A DNA stretch of 64,000 nt from the NCBI RefSeq assembly GCF_016902575.1, contig NZ_JACSNZ010000002.1, positions 1-64,000 of the forward strand, in the 5' to 3' direction. The notes under the pieces are model-generated. The model worked only from the letters and a program-made list of their open reading frames with translations, ran no database searches and was not told the DNA's origin. Source of the DNA: Pseudoflavonifractor capillosus. Lineage in GTDB: Bacteria > Bacillota > Clostridia > Oscillospirales > Oscillospiraceae. The translations under genes were made by a program, and so were the position numbers. Below, piece by piece: positions 8,301 through 15,580 of the stretch (within the stretch, counting starts at the first letter, position 1; every line of letters begins with the position of its first letter).

Positions 8301-10612
8301 TCCAGGCCCAGATCAGCGATCCCACCGACTCCGGCGATGCCAAGGTGGAGGTGATCGTCAACGGTGGTCTGGTGGCAGCCAGCAAGACCCTGTCCGGCTG
8401 CAACGGCACCGTGACCTTTACCTTTGACAGCAATGACTACTCCTACTACTATCTGCGTATCACCCAGGCCGACCAGAACATTGCCGTCACCGCTCCCGTG
8501 TGGACTGGCGAAGGGGTTAACGCCGGGATCTCCAGCACCGAGTGTGACCAGGAACTGGTGGTGCGTGGCGAGGCGGTCAACCTCTCCAGCGAGATCTACA
8601 ACAACGCCGGCAGTGATATGACCATCCAGTCCCTGACCTATTCTGTGGACGGTGAAGTGGTCTACACCGTGAACACCAACGAGATCGGTACCAATGGTGT
8701 GCTGGCTTCTGGCGCTACGGCCCAGGTGTCCTTCCCCTGCACCTTTGACATGGCGGGTAAGACCACCGTGGATGTGTCCCTGGTCTCCACCATCGGCGGC
8801 ACCGAGTACACTTTTACCGGGGTGCTCCAACTTAACGTCACCGATCCCTCTCTGGTCACCCGCATTCTGGTGGACGGCACCCACTACAACGACTATGTCA
8901 CCGGCTACTATTCCGGGAATATGGGCAACTTCACCGCCCTGGCTGCCGAGATGAATGCCCAGGTGGCCATCAAGCAGCCCGGGGAGACCATCACCGCTGA
9001 GGACTTGGAGAATGTCTCCCTGTTGGTGGTGTCTGCCCCCCTGAAGAAGGAGCAAAATGGTGTCAGCCCCACCCAGGAGACCAACTTCTCGGAGGAGTAC
9101 ATCCAGATGGTGGCAGACTATGCCAAGAATGGCGGTACCGTGATCCTCTGCGGTCTGGCCGACTATCAGGACAGCTACAACGGTGCTCCCTTCTGCTCCA
9201 CCGAGCAGATCAACCCCATCTTGGTGGCCATGGGCGCTACCTTGCGACTCAATGACGATGAGGTGCTGGACGACGACACCAACTATAACGGCGGGGCTAC
9301 CCAGACCTACCGGGTGTACATGGACAACTTCAACACCCAGGACTTCCCCCAGCTCTTTGAGGGACTGCAAGAGGGTCAGGTGTACAGCGCATACTCCGGC
9401 TGTTCCGTGGATCTGGGCGAAAACGGTCAAGCTCTGGTGATGGGCTCTTCCAACTGCTACTCCATCAACTCCAACCTCCGCCCCGAGGGCAGTGAGGGCC
9501 AGTGGGATAGTGGCAAGGACAAGGGAAGCACCACCAGCGGCTCCTACGATGCCAGCACCGCTGTGGTGAAAAAGGGCGATGTGGTCACTCTGGCCACCGA
9601 GGCTGTGGGCCAGGGCCGGGTGTATGTGGCCGGTACCGTGTTCCTGTCCAACTTCGAGATTTCCGACAGCTCCAGCGTGGACTACGGCGACGCCAGCTAT
9701 GCCAACAAGGTGATTGCCCAGAACATCGTCTCCTCCATCCTGGATGAGCGGGAGATCAGCACCATTGCCGAGGCCCGTGAGGGTGAGGTGGGTGACATCT
9801 TCACCGTGGAGGGTGTGGTTACCGCAGGTAACGTGGAACCCAATGCCTTCTTTGACACCATCTACATCCAGGATGAAACCGGAGGCATTGACCTCTATCC
9901 TGTCTCCAGTGCCGACGGCACCTTCCTGGTGGGCCAGACGGTCCGGGTTACCGGCAGCTGGGATCAGTACCAGGGTGACGTGGAACTGCGAGTCATCGAT
10001 ATCGAGCTGGTAGACAGCACCATCCAGCCCGTGGAGCCGAAAGAACTGACCCTGAAGCAGGCTAACGACTACGACACCTACGGTGGCTGGCTGGCCAAGG
10101 TCAGAGGCACCGTGACCTCGGTGGAGCTGGTCAGCGAGCAGGTCAGTGAGGTCATGCTCAGTGACGGTACCCATGAGTTCCGCCTGCTGTTCAACAACTA
10201 CATTGGCTACTCTCAGGACGGCAGCACCCCCCTGGAAACCTTTGTGAAGGTGGGGGCCCACATCTCCGCTGTGGGTGTGGTGTACTATGATCCCGATGGG
10301 GCTTGCCTGCGTATCCGGGACCGCTCCGAGGTGGAGCTGGTGGATGATCAGCAGCCCGAAGAGGACGACACCACCAAGCCCGATGACGGTACCACCACCC
10401 AGCCGGGTGACGATGCCGGCAAACCTGGTCAGAGCACCGATGATTCCGGGGACAATACGGGCAACACCACGGACAACACCGCTAAGCCAGATGGGGACAA
10501 GAACCCCCAGACCGGCGACACCCACCAGATGATACCCTCTGTGGCGGTCCTGGTTGTGGCCTTGGGAGCCCTGTGCGGCGTGGTGACCCTGCACAAGCGG
10601 GTCCGGCGATAA
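5396..10612 (+). CDS. Giant cell-wall-anchored PHP-domain (CehA/McbA-like) protein
   Basis: 1738 residues. The ATG at 5396 is chosen because AAGGAACG precedes it and a Sec signal peptide starts there (MYRRFKSW, hydrophobic core, cleavage near SYAQE). Order: lectin-like N-terminal region; a chitobiase/hexosaminidase C-terminal-like module near 205-280 (YYTTDGSDPS); further beta modules; a second such module near 600-700 (YYTTDGSNPT); a PHP metallohydrolase domain from about 694 with metal ligands LHSHTNISDG, VTDHSNSF, FNHPG and NQDNHKG; a GATase/DUF4350-like region near 1160-1450; an OB-fold module from about 1456; an acidic Thr/Pro linker; and a sortase signal NPQTGD, membrane helix and Arg tail. 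It is probably an extracellular phosphoesterase or nuclease. Substrate unknown. Confidence 0.85.
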   Translation: MYRRFKSWSKRGLTMLMVLVLCLGMLPVMSYAQENTYTRVTSAAQLQAGGSFVLVASTDTGTQALGSTIGSKIDGVPVTVNGTNLSGTNVPVWTVAASGTGISLSNGTNYLGYGSSTSFTKPEESYTWNVTDNQDGTFRFVASTSSTRAIAWQISGERFGAYSTTNNASEYVFDLLVFRVDSGDAGITVAAPQAQPQGGEVASGTAITLTCATQGASIYYTTDGSDPSETSNRYTEDTKPVITGEAGAQVILKAVAVLDDTQSAIQTIRYTIQGPATAQRVETIAEGDVVTVYYPEANKVMSIQGYTYTSSSGSTKDELVALDAQVSDDTLTIPEGAAQFKVYEQDGHYVLKSDEGFLYLDGTNVRLVEEQGEYTLFDLEETENGSYVKGTNAVAYNKPQYLEYYGGYFTCYSMNTSKPGLYTFQFYRSGSFDVNDEPLVPDDGQEGETPIAAGDQVVIYAPDTMLALSATVKSTYYPVGVAVKLEEGTLSGYEATEVWTVGGDAATGFTFTNGGKTLSMAGSYSSVYPGAGENKTWTLEASDTTGVYYVKNQGRGNYLLWDDKYDDWTTSESDKTGVVFQVVDGVPEPEPEPTQLEVRATPASGASLTEAATIELMSVEGATIYYTTDGSNPTTDSKAYTQALTVGEDVAVPTADQPLTLKAIAYLPADEEAGTQAQTSPVAEFTYQAPVSLNDYNLYFGQLHSHTNISDGAGSVEEAFDHASQVENLDFLAVTDHSNSFDNESADGVGLENDCSTISSEWAQGHEAAANATTEDFVGLYGFEMTWSDGFGHINTFNTPGFESRSNSEFGNKSGSTEGYQNYYNMLLQVSSSLSQFNHPGTTFGDFQDFAFYSAALDQRITLIEVGNGEGAIGSSGYFPSYEYYTRALDKGWHVAPTNNQDNHKGNWGDSNTARSVVLASDLTEQGIYDAIANYRVYATEDNDLSILYSLNGNAMGSILPQQEQGVTIQAQISDPTDSGDAKVEVIVNGGLVAASKTLSGCNGTVTFTFDSNDYSYYYLRITQADQNIAVTAPVWTGEGVNAGISSTECDQELVVRGEAVNLSSEIYNNAGSDMTIQSLTYSVDGEVVYTVNTNEIGTNGVLASGATAQVSFPCTFDMAGKTTVDVSLVSTIGGTEYTFTGVLQLNVTDPSLVTRILVDGTHYNDYVTGYYSGNMGNFTALAAEMNAQVAIKQPGETITAEDLENVSLLVVSAPLKKEQNGVSPTQETNFSEEYIQMVADYAKNGGTVILCGLADYQDSYNGAPFCSTEQINPILVAMGATLRLNDDEVLDDDTNYNGGATQTYRVYMDNFNTQDFPQLFEGLQEGQVYSAYSGCSVDLGENGQALVMGSSNCYSINSNLRPEGSEGQWDSGKDKGSTTSGSYDASTAVVKKGDVVTLATEAVGQGRVYVAGTVFLSNFEISDSSSVDYGDASYANKVIAQNIVSSILDEREISTIAEAREGEVGDIFTVEGVVTAGNVEPNAFFDTIYIQDETGGIDLYPVSSADGTFLVGQTVRVTGSWDQYQGDVELRVIDIELVDSTIQPVEPKELTLKQANDYDTYGGWLAKVRGTVTSVELVSEQVSEVMLSDGTHEFRLLFNNYIGYSQDGSTPLETFVKVGAHISAVGVVYYDPDGACLRIRDRSEVELVDDQQPEEDDTTKPDDGTTTQPGDDAGKPGQSTDDSGDNTGNTTDNTAKPDGDKNPQTGDTHQMIPSVAVLVVALGALCGVVTLHKRVRR

Positions 10613-10664
10613 GTAGGTATCCAACTGATCTAAAAAGATTCGCAATACAACAGAAGAAACGAGA

Positions 10665-10762
10665 AACCCGCTGCAGAAGTTTCAATTCTGCGGCGGGTTC
10701 TGGGTTCATAGAAAAAGCAGCAGAGCCACATTCCGTAGATGGAATGCGGCTCTGCTGCTTTT
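10665..10762 (+). terminator. Two tandem terminator hairpins
   Basis: First stem AACCCGCTGCAGAA...TTCTGCGGCGGGTT (10665-10699). The second, stronger stem AAAAGCAGCAGAGCC...GGCTCTGCTGCTTTT (10713-10762) has terminal A/T runs on both sides. It can end the giant gene on the + strand and the doc remnant on the - strand. Confidence 0.8.
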
Positions 10763-10764
10763 GA

Positions 10765-11142
10765 TTATCGAAGATGCTGTTGAATCCATTTGCGCAAATC
10801 GGTTTCGTGGGCGGATCCGCTGGCAATGGAAATGAACATATCCGCCAGCTCTCCTTCTTGTAACTGGAGGGCATATCCGTTCCATTTGAGTAGTAGCTGC
10901 ATCACCATAGCCCCGATGCGTTTGTTTCCGTCCAGAAAGGCATGGTTGGAGGCCAGGCCAAAGCCGATACGGGCAATTTTATCGATGTCACCGGGGAACA
11001 GGTCTATACCGCCAAAGGATTGCAGGGGAGCGGAGGTGGCGGCTTTCAAAGCAGATCAATCCCGGAGACCATCGATTCCGCCGCTTTTTTGGGTCACCAG
11101 AGCATGAAGGGCGATCACGTCATCTGCGGTAACCCAAATCAT
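10765..11142 (-). pseudogene. doc: Doc-type Fic toxin interrupted by a nonsense codon
   Basis: Frame of 126 codons starting MIWVTADDVIALHALV. It contains the Doc core with the Fic motif HAFLDGNKRIG and the family segment SFGGIDLFPGD. Codon 29 is TGA (11056-11058), in the position where Doc proteins normally have a charged residue (GLRD-stop-SALKAA). No shift of frame is needed, so a single point mutation broke it. The Fic motif is intact, so a TTG start at 11049 could still give a 94-residue fragment lacking the N-terminus. Doc phosphorylates EF-Tu in the classical system. It overlaps the antitoxin by an ATGA, the usual coupling. Confidence 0.75.
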
Positions 11143-11388
11143 TCTGCCATCCTCTTGTAGTCGGCGGAGAATGTGTCCAGGAGTTCATTGGCATCCTCCA
11201 GCATATGCTCCCGGCTGATTTTAGCGGGGGGGAGCCAACTTCACCGCAAAGGGCATACCGCCGGTGCGTACAAAGGCGTTGGCAAAGATATTGAAGGCGG
11301 TGGATGGAGTCATGCCTAACTGGGCGCAGATTTCCGTCATTTGTGCCTTGGTCTGGCTGTCCATGCGAAAGGTCATATTAGTATCCAC
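11139..11388 (-). pseudogene. RelB/DinJ-type antitoxin with a poly-C frameshift
   Basis: The GTG at 11388 has AAGGAGG 8 bases upstream. The product starts MDTNMTFRMDSQTKAQ and continues through the ribbon-helix-helix of RelB/DinJ antitoxins (LGMTPSTAFNIFANAFVR). A run of seven C (near 11224-11230) shifts the frame: the read frame stops after LAPPR. With one C fewer it continues as AKISREHMLEDANELLDTF... and ends at a TGA overlapping the doc start. The DNA-binding part is therefore intact and the toxin-binding tail is lost. Homopolymer slippage, phase variation or a sequencing error are all possible. Confidence 0.7.
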
Positions 11389-11411
11389 AGTAAATCCCTC
11401 CTTGCAATACA

Positions 11412-11440
11412 ATTATGGTGCTTATTACGTGCGTTGTCAA
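11412..11440 (-). promoter_or_regulatory. Sigma-A promoter of the toxin-antitoxin remnant
   Basis: Reading on the - strand: TTGACA (11440-11435), 17 bases, CATAAT (11417-11412), about 25 bases before the antitoxin start. RelB-type antitoxins normally repress such promoters. Confidence 0.6.
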
Positions 11441-11569
11441 CACAAAGGCGGATATCTAAAGGGGGCGCAAGTCATTACAAGGCGTAAGCTGTTGAAAGTA
11501 GCCATAGGAGACAGATGCATGTGTACACAATGGGAGAACCACTTTGTTTTGCAACTGATCTGTTTTTTA

Positions 11570-11598
11570 TTGTGCAGAGCCGATATTGGGAGTATAGT
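11570..11598 (+). promoter_or_regulatory. Sigma-A promoter of the TIR-TPR gene
   Basis: TTGTGC (11570-11575), a 17-base spacer, and TATAGT (11593-11598), about 35 bases upstream of the start codon at 11633. The following leader has GGAGGAGGG. Confidence 0.6.
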
Positions 11599-11632
11599 AT
11601 AAAAAACGCAATTACCGGAGGAGGGAATGGAC

Positions 11633-14600
11633 ATGGGACTGTTTGGAGGTAAAAGAACCGGGGAGGAGATCTTGGAAAAGGGTCGGGCACTGTTTGACCA
11701 GGGAAAGTATGGGAAAGCCTGCCTAACCCTGCTCAAGGCCTCGGGGGAGCTGAATGGAGAGGTGGATTATTGGCTGGGTCGCTGTTATTTGGCCGTAGAT
11801 GAAAAAAAGGGGAACCCTCCCAGCTGGACTGCCAAAAACTATCTGAAATTAGCTGCCAAAGCCGGCCATGAGGAGGCGGTCAGGCTTCTGGAGAAAACAT
11901 TTGGAATCCAGCATGACCAGGTTCAGGATACTGTCCTCCAGACAGAGTCTACCCCCGCCCAAGGGGGCGGCCGGATAGGTGGGGAGGATGCTGCCACATT
12001 GCACTACAGGACCCGTGCAGGCTCCACCCCCAGGGGAAAGCCCAGAATCTATTTTTGTTGTCACCCGGAGGATTTTTCCCTCTGGTTTGAACCCTTGGCA
12101 AGAGAACTGCTGGAGCTGTGGGACTGCGCAGTCTGGTATGCTTCTGGGGTGCCTCGGGGCCGGGAGGCTGAGGAGGAGTTGGCAGATAGTTTGACCCAGA
12201 TGCAGTTGTTTGTCATTCCCATTTCCGAGGCGTTTCTCCACGAGGAGAGCCATGCCAGAGCAGTGGAGTTTGCCCTGGCACAGAAGCACCACATCCCTGT
12301 GCTCCCCATTCTGGTCAACGGCGGTCTGGCCGCCGATTTCAACCGGATCTGCGGTGATCTGCAATTTCTGGATCGTACGTCGGTGGATGTTACTGAGATT
12401 CCTTACGGGGAGAAGCTGAAAAAATTCCTCACTTCGCTGCTGGTTACGGAGGACCTGGTGGAAAGAGTGCGGGAAGCCTTTGATGCGTATGTCTTTCTCA
12501 GCTACCGAAAGAAGGATCGGAAATATGCCCAGGAGCTTATGCGCCTGATTCATGAAAACCAGTTCTGCCGGGATATCGCCATCTGGTACGACGAATTTCT
12601 CATCCCAGGGGAGAATTTTAACGCAGCCATCCAGGATGCACTGGCAAAGAGCCGGCTCTTTGCCCTGGCGGTGACCCCGAATCTGGTCAATGAGAAAAAC
12701 TATGTCATGGATATCGAGTACCCCATGGCCCTGCAAACAGGAAAGAAGATTCTGGCTGCAGAACTCTGCCCCACTGATCGGGGGATGTTGGAGCAGTGTT
12801 ATGCGGACATTCCCAACTGCGTGGACAGCCATGATGCTGACGCCCTCTCCGTTTCTTTGATGGATAGCCTCCGGGAGGTGGCGGTCAGTGAGAATGACAG
12901 TTCACCCCAGCACCTGCTCTTCATCGGCCTGGCCTACTTGGGGGGGATTGATGTGGAGGTGAATCCCCAGCGGGGGGTGGAGCTCATTACCCAGGCAGCG
13001 GAAGGGGGACTGCCCCAGGCTATGGAGAAACTGGTCTCCCTGTACCGTACCGGCGGGGGTGTCCCCCTGAACCAGGACCAAGCCATCGCCTGGCAGGTCA
13101 GGCTGGTGGCCGCCAGGGAGGAGGAGCTTGAGAAGACCGGGCAGGGGGGAGAAGCCCTGTTGGATTCCTTGCAACTGCTGACACAGCTATATCTGGAGAG
13201 CCAGCAGTATCTCCCAGGGGCAGAGGCCTGCCAAAGACTGCACCAGAAGTTGACGACTCTGGGGGATCAGCTGGACCGGGGTACAGCGATGCTCTACACC
13301 CTCTGGTACCATGACACAATGGGTATCATTAGCCAGGAGCAGGGCCTTCTGGCTCGAGCCAGGGAGGAGTTCCGAGAGCTGGAGCGCCATGCTGTCCGGG
13401 AGTGGGAGGAGGAGGGAACAGCTGATGCTCTCTACCACATCCTGGGAAGCTGTCAGAGACAGGGTGAGCTGAGCCTGACAGAGGGAAATTTGGAACAAGC
13501 TCTGACCTGTTTTCAAAGGGGAAAAGAGCTGGCGGAGAGGGCGGACAAGCAGCTGAATAGTGTCATATCCATGTCTCGCTGCTTAGTGGCAGGGCTGAAA
13601 TGTGCAGAGGTCCTCTGTCGACAGGATAACCTGTCCAGGGCAGAGAAGGTGTATGAGGAATTACTTCCCCTGGCCCAACGGCTGGCAGAGGATGGAACTC
13701 CCCAGCACAGAGAGATGTTGGCTCAGTGTTACCAGAGCATCAGTGATCTCTATGTCAGCCTGGGGAAGTACCAGAAAGCTCAGGCGTGTGAGAGGCAGAG
13801 CCTGTCCCTCGCCCGCCAGATGGCTGAGCAGGCTCCTTCCATTCACAACCTGAGACGGTTACTGGGGGATGAACTCCGCTGGGGGGATTTACTGTTCCGC
13901 CTCAATCCCGTGGGAACTCCGCTGCCCTTGGAGCTTTTGGAGTGCTATGAGGATAGTCTTAAGCTGGCCCGGAATTTGGTGGAGCGTACCGGCTCATCAC
14001 AGGCTTGGCTGGATTTGGCCATGGCACAGGACAGAATGAGCCGGTACCATGCAGTGCAGGGGGATGAAGAGAGAGAAGCACAGTGCCTGATCCAGGCTGT
14101 GGAGGCGGCAGAGCATGGTGTGAACAGCTCTGGAGGAGTGGAGGCCATGCGAGCTTTGAGCGATTATCTGGGCCGTCTGGCCCAGATGCATGGGGAGAGA
14201 GGGGACGAAGAGCAGGATGGATTGTGCCGGGAGCGGAGAATCAGGATATTGAAGGACATTGGCCGGGAGAGCCAGTCTATGGAGGATCAGGTTGCTCTGG
14301 CCCTGGGCTATTACAGCATGAGCATTTGGAGTCAGGGCAGAGGGGAGTGTAAAACCGCCCTGGAACAGATGACTCAGGCGACTCAAATCTGTGAGCGAGC
14401 AGTGGAACTGGAGCCCACTGTCACCAGATATCGGAACATTCTGGCTGACTGCTATGGAAGAATGGAGCAGCTGTGCCGGGAGACAGGGGGTGAAGAGGAG
14501 GCCCGGCAATTCCGGAGCAAGGGGTTGAAGTTGGCAGAGGAAGTCCAGGGAGAGGATACCTCTGTTCAGGCCCGGCGATCTCTGGCAGCCAGATATCAGA

Positions 14601-15358
14601 AGCTGGGAGATAGCCATGCCTGGGACAGAGATTGGAATCAGGCGTGGCCCTACTACCGGCGGTATGTGGAAATCTATGTGGCCTTGGCAGGAGAGGAAGG
14701 CAGTAGTGAGCGTCTGGTGGAGCTGAGGGATGCGTGGATGCGGTGCAGCGCCTCTGCCCAGGAGTGCGGCAAGTACACCCAGGCAAAGGAGTTTGCCCTC
14801 CGAGGGTGCTCTGTGGGAACACAGGCCTTTGAGCTGGACCGGGGCAGTTTGGCTACCTATGACAGCCTTCTCCACTCCTATAAGTGTGTGGTGGAGCTGT
14901 GCCTGCTCCAAAATGAGTTTGATCAGGGGGAGCATTACGCTGGTGTCTACTGTGAGATGTGCAGGCAGCTGCCCAAGCTCTTTCCCAACACTGCCACTTA
15001 CATGGGAAAGGGGCTAAGGGAACACGCAGGAACACGCATTCGCATAATTATGCAGACCTATGAGGAGCGGGCGGAGGCTTTGAAGGAGCAAGAAAACTAT
15101 GATCTGGCTGTGGAGGCGTATGAGGGAGCAATCCGCTGCGGGGATGCGTTTCTGGAATTGTTCCCGGGAGATCTGGGAGGGAGATATCGGCTGGCAAGAC
15201 TGTACTATCACTGCGGGGACGCATGGCCTGACAGCTACCTGGTATACTACATGAGAAAGTCTCTGGAGCTCTGGGAGGAACTGGAGGCCCAGGAGCCGGA
15301 TAGGGAGAGTTTTGTCCGTAACGCAGAGATCGTGCGGGAAATCGTGGGTAATACATAA
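11633..15358 (+). CDS. Double-TIR domain protein with long TPR/Sel1 array
   Basis: 1241 residues; the ATG at 11633 fits the GGAGGAGGG site better than the ATG at 11627. Residues about 10-90 form a Sel1/TPR-like hairpin region. TIR domain 1 is about 135-255 (PRIYFCCHPEDFSLWF ... HARAVEFALAQKHHIPVLPI). TIR domain 2 is about 282-405 (DAYVFLSYRKKDRKYAQEL ... VMDIEYPMALQTGKKIL). Each keeps a Glu in the AVEFALA or DIEYPMA position expected for NADase-type TIR domains. From about 430 to the end are Sel1 and then many TPR-like helical pairs (ARAREEFRELE, AEKVYEELLPLA, AWPYYRRYVEIY). By family, such proteins sense a trigger through the repeats and cleave NAD or make a nucleotide signal. It has its own promoter and a convergent HD-RyR neighbour. 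Confidence 0.85.
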   Translation: MGLFGGKRTGEEILEKGRALFDQGKYGKACLTLLKASGELNGEVDYWLGRCYLAVDEKKGNPPSWTAKNYLKLAAKAGHEEAVRLLEKTFGIQHDQVQDTVLQTESTPAQGGGRIGGEDAATLHYRTRAGSTPRGKPRIYFCCHPEDFSLWFEPLARELLELWDCAVWYASGVPRGREAEEELADSLTQMQLFVIPISEAFLHEESHARAVEFALAQKHHIPVLPILVNGGLAADFNRICGDLQFLDRTSVDVTEIPYGEKLKKFLTSLLVTEDLVERVREAFDAYVFLSYRKKDRKYAQELMRLIHENQFCRDIAIWYDEFLIPGENFNAAIQDALAKSRLFALAVTPNLVNEKNYVMDIEYPMALQTGKKILAAELCPTDRGMLEQCYADIPNCVDSHDADALSVSLMDSLREVAVSENDSSPQHLLFIGLAYLGGIDVEVNPQRGVELITQAAEGGLPQAMEKLVSLYRTGGGVPLNQDQAIAWQVRLVAAREEELEKTGQGGEALLDSLQLLTQLYLESQQYLPGAEACQRLHQKLTTLGDQLDRGTAMLYTLWYHDTMGIISQEQGLLARAREEFRELERHAVREWEEEGTADALYHILGSCQRQGELSLTEGNLEQALTCFQRGKELAERADKQLNSVISMSRCLVAGLKCAEVLCRQDNLSRAEKVYEELLPLAQRLAEDGTPQHREMLAQCYQSISDLYVSLGKYQKAQACERQSLSLARQMAEQAPSIHNLRRLLGDELRWGDLLFRLNPVGTPLPLELLECYEDSLKLARNLVERTGSSQAWLDLAMAQDRMSRYHAVQGDEEREAQCLIQAVEAAEHGVNSSGGVEAMRALSDYLGRLAQMHGERGDEEQDGLCRERRIRILKDIGRESQSMEDQVALALGYYSMSIWSQGRGECKTALEQMTQATQICERAVELEPTVTRYRNILADCYGRMEQLCRETGGEEEARQFRSKGLKLAEEVQGEDTSVQARRSLAARYQKLGDSHAWDRDWNQAWPYYRRYVEIYVALAGEEGSSERLVELRDAWMRCSASAQECGKYTQAKEFALRGCSVGTQAFELDRGSLATYDSLLHSYKCVVELCLLQNEFDQGEHYAGVYCEMCRQLPKLFPNTATYMGKGLREHAGTRIRIIMQTYEERAEALKEQENYDLAVEAYEGAIRCGDAFLELFPGDLGGRYRLARLYYHCGDAWPDSYLVYYMRKSLELWEELEAQEPDRESFVRNAEIVREIVGNT

Positions 15359-15413
15359 AGGGGCAGAGGCCGGAAGACCAACTGGTGTACTCAGCCCAAG
15401 GGGAACTGTTTGC

Positions 15414-15463
15414 TATGTCACAGGGCGGAAGCGAGCATTACCTCGCTTCCGCCCTGTGACATA
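15414..15463. terminator. Perfect 22-bp inverted repeat, bidirectional terminator
   Basis: TATGTCACAGGGCGGAAGCG... pairs over 22 bases around a CATTAC loop, between the convergent TIR-TPR and HD-RyR genes. There is no long U run, so its efficiency as an intrinsic terminator is uncertain. The rest of 15359-15580 shows nothing coding. Confidence 0.6.
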
Positions 15464-15580
15464 ATTCTATGGAACTCCATCAGTGAGATGGGGCTTTGTG
15501 TGAGCATTGATGTGTGGTATTATAGCGGTAGAACGGCTGGTATGATAGTTCCAGTTCCGGATGACGGTCCAATGTCTTTG

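Noticed and set aside
5588-10645. An open frame of 1685 codons on the - strand opposite the giant PHP gene
   Set aside because: It is a by-product of the G/C-rich third positions of the + strand gene; its translation is low-complexity His/Gly/Val and matches no family, while the + strand has a signal peptide, PHP motifs and a sortase signal.
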